Assembly (NCBI GenBank): GCA_021325275.1
Contig: JAJPHL010000032.1
Span: forward strand, 229,082 to 285,251
DNA from: Terriglobia bacterium
GTDB taxonomy: Bacteria; Acidobacteriota; Terriglobia; JAJPHL01
Direction of reading: 5' to 3'
DNA: 56,170 nucleotides
In this document: one piece after another, positions 33,963 through 42,837 of the stretch
Layout: the number at the start of each line of letters is the position of its first letter
Numbering within the stretch: the first letter of the stretch is position 1
Translations under genes and position numbers: made by a program
Notes under the pieces: model-generated
Database searches by the model: none
Seen by the model: the letters and a program-made list of their open reading frames with translations, nothing else
Told to the model about the DNA's origin: nothing

Positions 33963-34489
33963 AGAAGCTCGCCATCGTTCTGCTCGTCGCGGCCACGTTC
34001 GTTACAGCACCGTTTGCCGTTGCCCAAGCTCAAGACATGCCCAAGGTTTACAAGCTCGAGTACACGGTGCTGGAAACCGAAGGCGCCAAGAAAATCAGTT
34101 CGCGCACCTACACGTTGATGGTGGAAGACAACAAGCGCAGCAACCTGCGCGTGGGCTTGCGCGTACCCATCGCAACCAGCTTGCCGGCCGGTGGCGACGG
34201 GCCGACGCAATACAACTACATGGACGTGGGCGTGCAAGTGGACGCGTTGGCACACTCCCTCGACGCTTCCACGATCCGCTTGGAAACCATCTCCGACATC
34301 ACCTCCCTCGCCACCCCCGACGGGGCACCGTCAGCACGCCGGCCGCCCACGACTCGCAGTTGCCGCGAATCGATCAACACCGTGATTCCGCTAGATAAAG
34401 TTGTGACGCTATCCACGCAAGACGATCCCAGCTACAACACCACGATGACCCTGCAAGTAGTCGCGCACTTGGTGAAGTCCGAGAAGTAA
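33959..34489 (+). CDS. Secreted secretin-C-terminal-like protein of the ECF module
   Basis: 176 residues with a signal peptide (MKKLAIVLLVAATFVTAPFA). The mature part has LEYTVLETEGAKKISSRTYT, NLRVGLRVPIATS, NYMDVGVQVDALAH, IRLETISDITSL and VVTLSTQDDPSYNTTMTLQV. This strand order resembles acidobacterial exported proteins related to secretin end domains, often beside ECF sigma genes (from memory). It overlaps the anti-sigma gene by 4 bp and could be the output or sensor. Confidence 0.65.
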   Translation: MKKLAIVLLVAATFVTAPFAVAQAQDMPKVYKLEYTVLETEGAKKISSRTYTLMVEDNKRSNLRVGLRVPIATSLPAGGDGPTQYNYMDVGVQVDALAHSLDASTIRLETISDITSLATPDGAPSARRPPTTRSCRESINTVIPLDKVVTLSTQDDPSYNTTMTLQVVAHLVKSEK

Positions 34490-34498
34490 ACTGAACGA

Positions 34499-35032
34499 AT
34501 GGAAACGGCGCGCCTCCTCCTCCGCCGCTGGCGGCCTCACGATCGCGCGCCGTTCGCTGCGTTAAACGCCGATCCGCGCGTCACCGAATTCCTCGGTGGC
34601 CCGATGACGCGCGAAGCCAGCGACGCCATGGCCGAGCGCGTCGATCGCGAATTCGACCGGCTCGGCTTCGGTTTGTACGTCGCCGAGCACAAAACCACGG
34701 GCGAGACCATCGGATACATCGGACTGTCCGTTCCCACGTTCGAAGCGCACTTCACGCCGTGCGTCGAAATCGGCTGGCGGCTCGCCGCGGACTACTGGGG
34801 CCAGGGTCTCGCGACAGAAGGTGCGCGCGCCGTTCTCGAGCACGGGTTTTCCGCCTGCGGCCTTGAGGAAATCGTCTCGTTCACCGTGCCCGCCAACGTG
34901 CGTTCGCGCCGCGTGATGGAAAAGCTGGGACTCACGCACAATCCCGCTGACGATTTCGACCACCCTCGCATTCCCGAAGGGCATCCCTTGCGGCGTCACG
35001 TGCTGTATCGCATCAGTCGGCCTAAGCCATAA
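34499..35032 (+). CDS. GNAT acetyltransferase, RimJ/RimL family
   Basis: 177 residues. Starts METARLLLRRWRPHDRAPFA and continues ADPRVTEFLGG, IGYIGLSVPTFEAHF, VEIGWRLAADYWGQGLATEG (acetyl-CoA region) and VPANVRSRRVMEKLGLTHNP. Members acetylate ribosomal-protein N-termini, antibiotics or metabolites; the substrate is unknown. 9 bp after the ECF module and 7 bp before the GH2 gene. Confidence 0.88.
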   Translation: METARLLLRRWRPHDRAPFAALNADPRVTEFLGGPMTREASDAMAERVDREFDRLGFGLYVAEHKTTGETIGYIGLSVPTFEAHFTPCVEIGWRLAADYWGQGLATEGARAVLEHGFSACGLEEIVSFTVPANVRSRRVMEKLGLTHNPADDFDHPRIPEGHPLRRHVLYRISRPKP

Positions 35033-35039
35033 TGGATTC

Positions 35040-37592
35040 ATGATTCCCGTTCTCACGTGGTTGCTGACGCTTGCCGCGCTGGCGCCTGCGCCCGTTTCCG
35101 TGCCGGCCATGGCGCAGCGACGCGAGCGGTTCAACGACGGCTGGAAGTTTTTCCTGGGCGACGCGCCAGGCGCCGGGGAGCCGTCCTTTGACGATTCGCA
35201 GTGGAAGCCGCAAATGCTGCCGCACGATTGGGCCATCGAGGGACCGTTTGATCCGAAGCGAAATCCGCAAATCGGCGCGCTGCCGATTTCCGGCACCGGA
35301 TGGTATCGCAAATCGTTCACGGTCCCCGCGTCACTGAATGGCAAGCGATTTTGGATCGAGTTTGACGGCGCGATGTCCAACGCGCACGTGTGGATCAACG
35401 GCCAGGATCTCGGCGGCCGTCCTTACGGCTATATCGGATTCGGTTTCGACCTGACGCCGTACTTGCATTTCGGCCTAGCCAAAGAAGATGCAAACGTCAT
35501 CGCCGTTCGACTCATGCCCGAGGATCGCTCGTCGCGCTGGTATCCGGGCGCGGGGATTTATCGCAACGTTTGGCTTGACGTCACCGCGCCGGTGCATGTC
35601 GCGCGATGGGGAACGTACGTCACGACGAAAGATGTCACCGACGATCAAGCGTCGGTGGTGGTGAAGACGGAGATTCGCAACGATGGCGCTGCGCCCAAGA
35701 ACGTCGTTCTGCAGACATCAATTTTGGATGCCCGACGCCAGGCCATGGCCGGCACCCGAGGTCCAGCGGGCATTGATCCCGGTATTCTGCCTGGTGCATC
35801 GCAAACAGTCACGGAGACCCTGCGCCTCGACAAGCCCGAACGTTGGGATATCACGAGGCCGTACGTGTACACGGTTGTGACCGAGTTGATCGATAAAGGA
35901 ACGGTCATCGACCGCTACGAAACGCCGCTCGGTGTGCGCACGATTGCTTTCGATAAACAAAAGGGATTTCTACTGAACGGCCGTGCAATGAAGCTACACG
36001 GCGTTTGCGATCACCACGACTTGGGCGCGCTCGGCGCGGCGGTGAATTCCCGCGGCATCTTCCGGCAGCTTGAAATCCTGCAGGGCGCGGGCGTCAACGC
36101 CATTCGCACGAGTCACAATCCACCGGCGCCGGAGCTTCTCTATGCCGCCGATCACTTGGGCTTCCTCGTCATGGACGAAGCGTTCGACGTGTGGCAAGTT
36201 CCGAAAGTGCCGAACGGCTATAACAAGTACTTCGATGAATGGTCCGACCGTGACGCGCGCGACTTCATCCATCGCGACCGCAATCATCCCAGCGTGATCA
36301 TGTGGAGTATCGGCAACGAAGTGATGGAGCAGCGCCGCCCCGACGGTGCGGTGCAAGCCAAGCGCTTGAACGCGCTCTTCCACGAGGAGGATCCGAGCAG
36401 GCCCACGACGTCCGCATTCAATTCCTGGTCCGATGCCATCAAAAATGGTCTCGCGGAAAACGTGGACATCCCGGGATTCAACTATCAGCCGATGCACTAC
36501 GAGCAAATCCTCAAGGAACATCCCGATTGGATCATTGTCGGATCGGAGACGGGATCGTGCTTGAGTTCGCGCGGCGTGTACCATCTGCCGCTGGAGAAGT
36601 ACAACAAGCATCCGTCGCATGCGGTGTCGGGATACGACATCATTTCCGCGTCGTTCGGTTATTGCCCGGACGTGGAGTTCTACTATCAGGATAAATTTCC
36701 GCAGATCCTCGGCGAGTTTGTCTGGACCGGGTTCGACTACATCGGCGAGCCGACTCCCTACTTCGACTTTCATCCCGGCGCGGATCACACGGGCGATTGG
36801 CCGGCGCGCAGCTCGTATTCGGGATTCATCGATCTCGCCGGTTTTCCGAAAGACCGCTACTACCTCTATCAAAGCCAGTGGACCGACAAGCCGATGGTCC
36901 ATTTGTTGCCGCATTGGAATTGGGCCGGACACGAAGGCGAGAAGATTCCGGTAATGGCGTACTCGAACGCCGAGGAAGTGGAGTTGTTCCTGAACGGAAA
37001 ATCGCTCGGGAAGAAAAAGCGCTACGCCGAGACGTGGCAGATGCCGGTCGGCTTCAACGTGTCGCCGGAAAAGACGTTCCCGTCAAAGTATCGGCGGATC
37101 TGGGACGTGCCATACGCGCCTGGTACGCTGCGCGCTGTCGCTACGAATAACGGCAAACAAGTGGCGATCGACGAAGTCTGCACGGCGGGTCCAGCGGCGA
37201 GGATTTCATTGAAGACAGATCCCGCCTTCTTTTTGCTTGATTCGCGGAACATGGGCGGCAACCGCGACCTTGATGCTAACCTCCCTCGTGCGAATGGAGA
37301 TCTCGCATTCGTTACGGTTCGCATCGAGGACAAGAATGGCACGCTCGTGCCCGATGCCGAAAACCAGTTAACATTTGACCTCGTTGGCGGCACCATCGCG
37401 GGCGTCGACAACGGCAATGCGGCAACCGTCGAGCCGTTTCACGCGAACACGCGAAAAGCGTTCAGCGGAATGGCCTTATTGATCGTGCGGCCCGACTTGG
37501 AGCGCAAAGGGTCGATCATCATCACCGCGACATCGCCGGGCTTGGCTACCAGTAGGGTCGAGATCGGAGAATGGATCGCCGACTTCCACTAG
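35040..37592 (+). CDS. Glycoside hydrolase family 2 (beta-galactosidase-like), secreted
   Basis: 850 residues. A signal peptide (MIPVLTWLLTLAALAPAPVS) is followed by a sugar-binding beta-sandwich (about 30-190), an Ig-like domain (to about 300), and a TIM barrel with the family patterns LHGVCDHHDLGALGAAVN, IRTSHNPPAPELLYAADHLG and DEAFDVWQ. The acid/base Glu is E427 (WSIGNEV) and the nucleophile E503 (VGSETGS). A DUF4982-like domain and a C-terminal beta domain follow. It cleaves beta-galactosides or related glycans outside the cytoplasm. Confidence 0.93.
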   Translation: MIPVLTWLLTLAALAPAPVSVPAMAQRRERFNDGWKFFLGDAPGAGEPSFDDSQWKPQMLPHDWAIEGPFDPKRNPQIGALPISGTGWYRKSFTVPASLNGKRFWIEFDGAMSNAHVWINGQDLGGRPYGYIGFGFDLTPYLHFGLAKEDANVIAVRLMPEDRSSRWYPGAGIYRNVWLDVTAPVHVARWGTYVTTKDVTDDQASVVVKTEIRNDGAAPKNVVLQTSILDARRQAMAGTRGPAGIDPGILPGASQTVTETLRLDKPERWDITRPYVYTVVTELIDKGTVIDRYETPLGVRTIAFDKQKGFLLNGRAMKLHGVCDHHDLGALGAAVNSRGIFRQLEILQGAGVNAIRTSHNPPAPELLYAADHLGFLVMDEAFDVWQVPKVPNGYNKYFDEWSDRDARDFIHRDRNHPSVIMWSIGNEVMEQRRPDGAVQAKRLNALFHEEDPSRPTTSAFNSWSDAIKNGLAENVDIPGFNYQPMHYEQILKEHPDWIIVGSETGSCLSSRGVYHLPLEKYNKHPSHAVSGYDIISASFGYCPDVEFYYQDKFPQILGEFVWTGFDYIGEPTPYFDFHPGADHTGDWPARSSYSGFIDLAGFPKDRYYLYQSQWTDKPMVHLLPHWNWAGHEGEKIPVMAYSNAEEVELFLNGKSLGKKKRYAETWQMPVGFNVSPEKTFPSKYRRIWDVPYAPGTLRAVATNNGKQVAIDEVCTAGPAARISLKTDPAFFLLDSRNMGGNRDLDANLPRANGDLAFVTVRIEDKNGTLVPDAENQLTFDLVGGTIAGVDNGNAATVEPFHANTRKAFSGMALLIVRPDLERKGSIIITATSPGLATSRVEIGEWIADFH

Positions 37593-37663
37593 TGACAATC
37601 GAGGCAATCCGAGGCTTGTGTTTTTTGCCTCAAAACGTCGTAACCTATTAGGTGGACTTAAGC

Positions 37664-38551
37664 GTGGCAGACACCAAGGCCAAAGCGACAGCGAAAGACA
37701 ACGGCGACGACTCCGCGGTGGGGAATCGCCTCGGCCAAATGGTCGAGGACCTTCTCTCCTACGCCGTCAGCGAGAACCTAAAGCCCGCGCTTGATCGCCT
37801 GGGCAAAGAGTTCGAAGCGCAAGTAGCACAAGCCAAGACCGTCGCGCTGAAAGACAGTCTGGAGCAAATCGAAAATCACTTCAACGCGTTCCAGGCGCGC
37901 TTGGAAATCCGCGCGCTCGACATTTCCACCAAGACTGAGCAGGCCATCGAGAAGAAAACCAGCGAGGGCATCGAATCGGTTCGCCAATCGATCGAGATCC
38001 AGCAGCAGGAATCGGCGCAAAAGTTTCAGGACGCCATCCGCGTTCGCCTGATGCAGATGGTGGTCGGCGAGGAAGACCGCATGCGCCAGGAAGCGGCGCA
38101 GGCAGTGCAAGCGGCCATCGCCGGACTTCAAGATAACTTGATGATGGAGATGGCGCGTTTTACCGAGCGCGTCCGCGGCCGCGCCGAGGAAATGGAACAG
38201 GCGTCCTCGAGCCGCATGGCCGCGTTCGAGCTGGAACTCACGGGACGGCTGAAGCGCTTCGAGGAGATCGGCTCGCGCCTTACCACGCAACTGGAAACAC
38301 GCGCGGAGCAAGTGCTCGATCAATCGCTGGTGCGCTTGAATCAACAGATGGAAGACGCTACCACGCGCGTGCATCAAAGTTTCATGCGCCACATCGTCAC
38401 GGAGCTGAGCGGCAAGCAAACGAATTTCGTGGAAGAAGCGATGAAGCCGCTGGAAGCCGCCGCCGAGCAGAATTTGAAGCGCATGCGCAAGGAATTGACG
38501 CGCATGGTGAAAGAAGTGGGCCAGCGCTTCTCCGTCGATAGCGACGAATAA
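37664..38551 (+). CDS. Coiled-coil protein of unknown function
   Basis: 295 residues from GTG 37664, preferred because AGGTGG (37650-37655) sits 8 nt upstream; a GTG at 37652 gives four more residues. Almost entirely helical, Glu/Gln/Ala-rich (LKPALDRLGKEFEAQVAQAK; RQSIEIQQQESAQKFQDAI; MARFTERVRGRAEEMEQASS), with no signal peptide or membrane helix. Its partner gene 9 bp downstream is MXAN_5187-type, suggesting a conserved pair. Confidence 0.7.
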   Translation: MADTKAKATAKDNGDDSAVGNRLGQMVEDLLSYAVSENLKPALDRLGKEFEAQVAQAKTVALKDSLEQIENHFNAFQARLEIRALDISTKTEQAIEKKTSEGIESVRQSIEIQQQESAQKFQDAIRVRLMQMVVGEEDRMRQEAAQAVQAAIAGLQDNLMMEMARFTERVRGRAEEMEQASSSRMAAFELELTGRLKRFEEIGSRLTTQLETRAEQVLDQSLVRLNQQMEDATTRVHQSFMRHIVTELSGKQTNFVEEAMKPLEAAAEQNLKRMRKELTRMVKEVGQRFSVDSDE

Positions 38552-38560
38552 CCATCGCCA

Positions 38561-39121
38561 ATGACCATCGAAGAAGAACTCGTGCTGCTCGAAGACGGCA
38601 TGCGCCGTCTGAAAATCGAGTGGGACATGTTTTTCGGCGGCGGCGCGAAAAAACCTCCTTACGACACGCAATGGCGCATCGAGACCACCATCAAACGGCT
38701 CGACGGTACGCGCAATCTCAACTACGGCCAACGTTTTCGTTTGAACTCCATGGTTCAACGCCACGCGATGTTCTCCGACCAATGGCGGCAGCGCATGAAG
38801 CGCCGCGAGGAAGGCACTGAAAACCGTCACGGCCGCCGCGTGGATACCAGAGCCGAAGCGCCGCCGCCCGCGCCGACCAACTACAAAGTGCAGTGGAACG
38901 ACCCCGAGCACGATCAGGAAAAAGTCGCCAGTCTTTTCAACGCGCTCGTCGCCGCCAAGAAGCAGCTCGGCGAAAACGTCGACACCATCAACATCGACGG
39001 CTTCCGGCGCTTCGTGAAAAACAAAACCGAACAATTGAAGCGCGACATGCGCTGCCAAAACGTGGAATACGAAGTGGGAGTCGAAAACGGCAAAGTCAGC
39101 TTGAAAGCCAAGGGAGCCTGA
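38561..39121 (+). CDS. MXAN_5187 C-terminal-domain-like protein
   Basis: 186 residues. Starts MTIEEELVLLEDGMRRLKIE, then WDMFFGGGAKKPPYD and IKRLDGTRNLNYGQRFRLNS, characteristic (from memory) of the protein named for Myxococcus MXAN_5187. A low-complexity Pro/Ala linker (AEAPPPAPTN) separates it from a C-terminal helical domain (KVASLFNALVAAKKQLGENV; FVKNKTEQLKRDMRC). Function unknown. Its TGA directly precedes the TTG start of purH. Confidence 0.7.
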   Translation: MTIEEELVLLEDGMRRLKIEWDMFFGGGAKKPPYDTQWRIETTIKRLDGTRNLNYGQRFRLNSMVQRHAMFSDQWRQRMKRREEGTENRHGRRVDTRAEAPPPAPTNYKVQWNDPEHDQEKVASLFNALVAAKKQLGENVDTINIDGFRRFVKNKTEQLKRDMRCQNVEYEVGVENGKVSLKAKGA

Positions 39122-40687
39122 TTGCGCATCGAAAGAGCCTTACTCAGCGTCACCGATAAAACGGGTGTCGTCGAATTCGCCCGCGGACTCGCCGAACTCG
39201 GCGTGGAACTGGTTTCCACGGGCGGCACGGCGCGTTTGCTCGCGGAAAAAGGATTGAAGGTAACCGAAATCGCGGAAGTCACCGGATTTCCGGAGATGCT
39301 CGACGGCCGCGTGAAGACGCTGCACCCGGCTGTGCACGGCGGATTGCTGGCGCGACGCGACGATCCCGCGCACATGGCAGCGATCGCCGCGCATGGCATC
39401 AAACCGATTGGCCTTGCCGTCGTGAATCTCTACCGCTTCGAGGAAACGGCGGGACGTTCCGGCGTGCACATGGCGGAAATCATCGAGAACATCGATATCG
39501 GCGGACCGTCGATGATTCGCTCGGCGGCGAAGAATTATCGCGACGTCGCGGTGGTGGTTTCGCCCGGCGACTACGCCGCGATTCTCGCGGAGATGCGCGC
39601 GAACAACGCGAGTCTCTCGAACGACACACGCTGGCATTTAGCGCGGCGGGCATTTGCGGCGACGGCAGCGTACGACTCCGCGATCGCGGCGACTTTGGCG
39701 CGCGCCGATTCAGGTGCTCCCGAAGCGCCGCTGCCGGCGTCGGAAATTTTTCCGCCGCGTCTATCGCTGCATCTCGAAAAGCTCATGGGATTGCGCTACG
39801 GCGAAAATCCGCATCAGCAGGCCGCGGTGTACCGAATGGCCGGCGCGCCGCCGAGCGGTCTTGCGGGAGCGCGACAGCTTCAGGGGAAAGAACTTTCCTA
39901 CAACAATCTCGTCGACATCGACGCGGCGTGGGAATTGGTGAACGAGTTTTCGGAACCTGCCGCGGCCATCATCAAACACACCAATCCTTGCGGACTGGCG
40001 ACGGGCGCAACGCAAGCGGATGCCTACCGGCGCGCGCTAGAGTGCGATCCCGTGTCGGCGTATGGCGGAGTATTGGCGTTCAATCGTCCGCTCGAGGAAG
40101 ACACCGCCGAAGAAGTAGCAAAGTTGTTCACCGAAGCGATCGCCGCGCCGAGATTTTCCGGCGGTGCGCGTGAAAAACTGGCGTCGAAAAGAAACCTGCG
40201 ATTGCTGGAACTCGGCGCGGCGAGTGCCAGCGACTTGATGTGGAAGCAAATTTCCGGCGGCCTTCTGCTGCAAACGAAAGATATCCGTCCGTTGAGCGAA
40301 GCAGACTTGAAAGTCGTTACCGAGCGTGCGCCCACGCCCGAGGAATTGCGCGCGTTGCTGTTTGCGTGGAAGGCCGTGAAGCACGTGAAGTCGAACGCGA
40401 TTGTGTATGCGCGCGAGGGCCAATTGTTGGGCGTGGGCGCGGGACAAATGAGTCGCGTGGACTCGGTGAAGATCGGCGCGGCCAAGGCGGTGCTGCCGCT
40501 CGCCGGGTCGGTTGTAGCGTCCGACGCGTTCTTTCCGTTTCCCGACGGCATTGAGGAAGCGGTGAAGGCGGGAATCACGGCGGTGATTCAACCTGGTGGA
40601 TCCGTGCGCGACGATTTAGTGATCGCGGCCGCGAATCAACATAAGTTGGCGATGGTTTTTACGGGGATTCGCCACTTCCGGCATTAA
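39122..40687 (+). CDS. purH: Bifunctional AICAR transformylase/IMP cyclohydrolase
   Basis: 521 residues with a TTG start directly after the preceding TGA; AGGGAG 5 nt upstream supports it. N-terminal MGS-like IMP cyclohydrolase domain (RALLSVTDKTGVVEFARGLA, TEIAEVTGFPEMLDGRVKTL, HPAVHGGLLARRD), then the AICAR formyltransferase domain (LRYGENPHQQAAVY, GKELSYNNLVDIDAAW, KHTNPCGLATG, and FPFPDGIEEAVKAGITAVIQ). It performs the last two steps of purine synthesis. Stop codons of purH and the convergent kinase overlap. Confidence 0.97.
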   Translation: MRIERALLSVTDKTGVVEFARGLAELGVELVSTGGTARLLAEKGLKVTEIAEVTGFPEMLDGRVKTLHPAVHGGLLARRDDPAHMAAIAAHGIKPIGLAVVNLYRFEETAGRSGVHMAEIIENIDIGGPSMIRSAAKNYRDVAVVVSPGDYAAILAEMRANNASLSNDTRWHLARRAFAATAAYDSAIAATLARADSGAPEAPLPASEIFPPRLSLHLEKLMGLRYGENPHQQAAVYRMAGAPPSGLAGARQLQGKELSYNNLVDIDAAWELVNEFSEPAAAIIKHTNPCGLATGATQADAYRRALECDPVSAYGGVLAFNRPLEEDTAEEVAKLFTEAIAAPRFSGGAREKLASKRNLRLLELGAASASDLMWKQISGGLLLQTKDIRPLSEADLKVVTERAPTPEELRALLFAWKAVKHVKSNAIVYAREGQLLGVGAGQMSRVDSVKIGAAKAVLPLAGSVVASDAFFPFPDGIEEAVKAGITAVIQPGGSVRDDLVIAAANQHKLAMVFTGIRHFRH

Positions 40688-42357
40688 GGGAATAGCCGCC
40701 GCTTAGGCTGTGGCGCGTCTTTCGGAATCGGCCTGTCAGGATTGAACAAGTTCACGCTCAGCTCCACAATCTCGTTACCCACCACAATCATTTCCCGCGA
40801 AAAATCTGAAGTGCGCTTATGCTTCAGCGTGATCTTGTGTTTGCCCGCCGGCAGCATGATGTTCACCGGTGTGTGATACGACGCTTGGCCGTCGTCCACG
40901 CTCACCTCGGCATTCGGCGGGAACGTGATGATGCGCAAACGGCCGTCGACCGTTGGGATCGGAGCGGCGGATTTTTCGGGCGCCTTCTCGGCGGGTTTTT
41001 CCCCGGATTTCGCAGGGCCCTCGGCGGGCTTCGCCTTCGGCTTTGCCGCCGGGGGCGCGGCAGCAGATTCTGCGACAGCGGCAGGCGGTGCCGCTGGCTC
41101 TAACGGCCTTGAATCCGGTGGCGCTGCGTCGCCCGTGGGACTCGGCTTCGGCGAGTTTGCGGCCGCCGCGGCTGCCGCGGCATCGGCCTTCTGCCGCGCC
41201 GCAATTTCTTGCTGTTGTTTCGCAAGGGTCGCTTCGTCCTGCGAATGCTTCCACCACCATCCCGCACCGGCTGCAATCGCCACAACCAACCCGATCACCG
41301 CGAACGCACCAGCATTTGATTTCTTCGCGCCGGCGGGTGCTTGCGAAGTGCTTGCAGCAGCCGCGCGCGGAATCGCGACCGTATCCGGCGACGCAGCCAT
41401 AGTGGCCGGCGGCATCGCCACCGTACCGCTGACCAGCGGCGGTGCGAGCGTGCGCGCAATCTCGGGCGTACCCGCCGTCGCCCCGGCCGTTGCTGAAGTC
41501 ATCGCGGGCGCGGTCAGCGTCTGGTAGTTCTTCAGGTCGTGCACCAACTCCGAACAATGCGAGTAGCGATTCTTGGGATCTTTCGCGAGCGCCTTCGCCA
41601 ACACGATGTCCACGCCGCTATGCAGCTTGGGATTCACCGACGTCGGCGTCGCAGGATTCTCGCCGATAATTTTGTAAATCACCGAAGGAATGCTGTCGCC
41701 CGGAAACGGGCGCGTCGCCGTGATCATTTCGTAGAGCACGATACCGAGTGAGAAAATGTCGGCGCGCCCATCGACCGGCAAACCCTTGACGCCTTCCGGT
41801 GACATGTAAGACGGCGTGCCGATCACCATGCCCGTGGCGGTCGCGGTGGAAGAAATCAACTTGGCCACGCCGAAATCCATCACCTTGGCGCGGCCCTTGG
41901 TGATCATGATGTTGGCGGGCTTGATGTCGCGATGGATGATTTCCTTCAGGTGCGCGTGATCGAGCGCCGAGCCGACGTCCTCGATGATCGCGGTGACTTT
42001 GTCGAGCTCCATCGGTCCCGCGGCGATCAGTTTTTCGAGCGTCTCACCTTCCACAAACTCCATCGCGATGTAGAAAACGCCTTGATCCTCGCCCGCATCG
42101 TAAATCGTGACGATATTCGGATGCGAGAGCACGCCGGCGGCCTGCGCCTCCCGGCGGAAGCGCTTCACCAAGTCGTCGTTGACGGCCGACGTCAACACGG
42201 TTTTGATCGCGACCGTGCGCCCGATGTTGGGATCGTATCCTTTGTGCACCACGCCCATCGCGCCGCGCCCGAGTTCGCCCACGATCTCGTAGCGGCCGAT
42301 GCGCTTCTTCGGAATGAAGGCGGTGTCGGTGGTTTCCATTGCCTTGGGGTTTAGCAT
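40684..42357 (-). CDS. Membrane Ser/Thr protein kinase with PEGA domain
   Basis: 557 residues (ATG 42357, or ATG 42339 six codons in). Hanks-type kinase: GRYEIVGELGRGAMGVVHKG, VAIKTVL, HRDIKPANIMIT, MDFGVAKL, IGTPSYMSPEGVKGL. An Ala/Pro-rich linker leads to one TM helix (AFAVIGLVVAIAAGAGWWW), another Ala/Pro/Lys-rich stretch, and an extracytoplasmic PEGA-like domain (GRLRIITFPPNAEVSVDDG). It could phosphorylate FHA partners such as the sigma54 activator at 20106; that link is conjecture. Confidence 0.93.
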   Translation of the reverse strand: MLNPKAMETTDTAFIPKKRIGRYEIVGELGRGAMGVVHKGYDPNIGRTVAIKTVLTSAVNDDLVKRFRREAQAAGVLSHPNIVTIYDAGEDQGVFYIAMEFVEGETLEKLIAAGPMELDKVTAIIEDVGSALDHAHLKEIIHRDIKPANIMITKGRAKVMDFGVAKLISSTATATGMVIGTPSYMSPEGVKGLPVDGRADIFSLGIVLYEMITATRPFPGDSIPSVIYKIIGENPATPTSVNPKLHSGVDIVLAKALAKDPKNRYSHCSELVHDLKNYQTLTAPAMTSATAGATAGTPEIARTLAPPLVSGTVAMPPATMAASPDTVAIPRAAAASTSQAPAGAKKSNAGAFAVIGLVVAIAAGAGWWWKHSQDEATLAKQQQEIAARQKADAAAAAAAANSPKPSPTGDAAPPDSRPLEPAAPPAAVAESAAAPPAAKPKAKPAEGPAKSGEKPAEKAPEKSAAPIPTVDGRLRIITFPPNAEVSVDDGQASYHTPVNIMLPAGKHKITLKHKRTSDFSREMIVVGNEIVELSVNLFNPDRPIPKDAPQPKRRLFP

Positions 42358-42385
42358 AACATGGGGGCCGGAGGACGTTTCAGCT

Positions 42386-42802
42386 ATGAAAAAAGAGGCC
42401 TGCTGGTTTTTTCTCAGCGATCCGGAGACCTATCATTTCGACGAATTATTCAAGGCTAAGAGCACGATGTGGGACGGCGTGTTCGGCAGCATGGCGCAAA
42501 AATACTTGGGCGAGATTCACAAGGGCGATCGCGTGATCGGTTATCACACCGCGCCGGGAAAAGCGGCGGTGTGCGAACTGGAAGTGACTAGCGACGCGTA
42601 TCAGAATCCCGAAGTGAAGGACAAGAAAAACTGGGTGGTGGATCTTAAGGCCGTGAAGCGTTTCGCGCGTCCCGTGCCGCTGGCGGAATTGAAGGCCAAC
42701 AAGAAATTGAAGGACATGAAACTCTTCCACATGATGCGGCCGATCGCGGTGTCGCCGCTGTTAGAGGAAGAATACGAAGAAATTGTGCGAATGGGTAAAT
42801 GA
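42386..42802 (+). CDS. EVE-domain protein
   Basis: 138 residues from ATG 42386 with GGAGG upstream. EVE/PUA-like core: CWFFLSDPETYHFDEL, WDGVFGSMAQKYLGEIHKGD, VIGYHTAPGKAAVCELEV, and FARPVPLAELKANKKL. EVE domains bind modified bases in DNA or RNA. It is divergent from the Ser/Thr kinase. No restriction-modification partner is next to it, though an orphan adenine methyltransferase exists at 1665. Confidence 0.88.
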   Translation: MKKEACWFFLSDPETYHFDELFKAKSTMWDGVFGSMAQKYLGEIHKGDRVIGYHTAPGKAAVCELEVTSDAYQNPEVKDKKNWVVDLKAVKRFARPVPLAELKANKKLKDMKLFHMMRPIAVSPLLEEEYEEIVRMGK

Positions 42803-42807
42803 AGCGC

Positions 42808-42833
42808 GACTCGGGCCTCGGAACTCGGGCCTT
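42808..42833. repeat. Dispersed 26-mer, copy 2
   Basis: 25/26 match to 32887-32912, placed in the 35-bp gap between convergent EVE and trpS genes, followed by a T-rich run (TTGTTTTCATTTT). Confidence 0.65.
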
Positions 42834-42837
42834 GTTT

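Noticed and set aside
37601-37631. Terminator after the GH2 gene (GAGGCAA/TTGCCTC)
   Set aside because: Only a 7-bp stem with a 17-nt loop; the T-tract lies in the loop, not after the stem.
37778-39058. 426-codon minus-strand open frame
   Set aside because: Antisense to the coiled-coil and MXAN_5187-type genes; Leu/Phe/His-rich without motifs.
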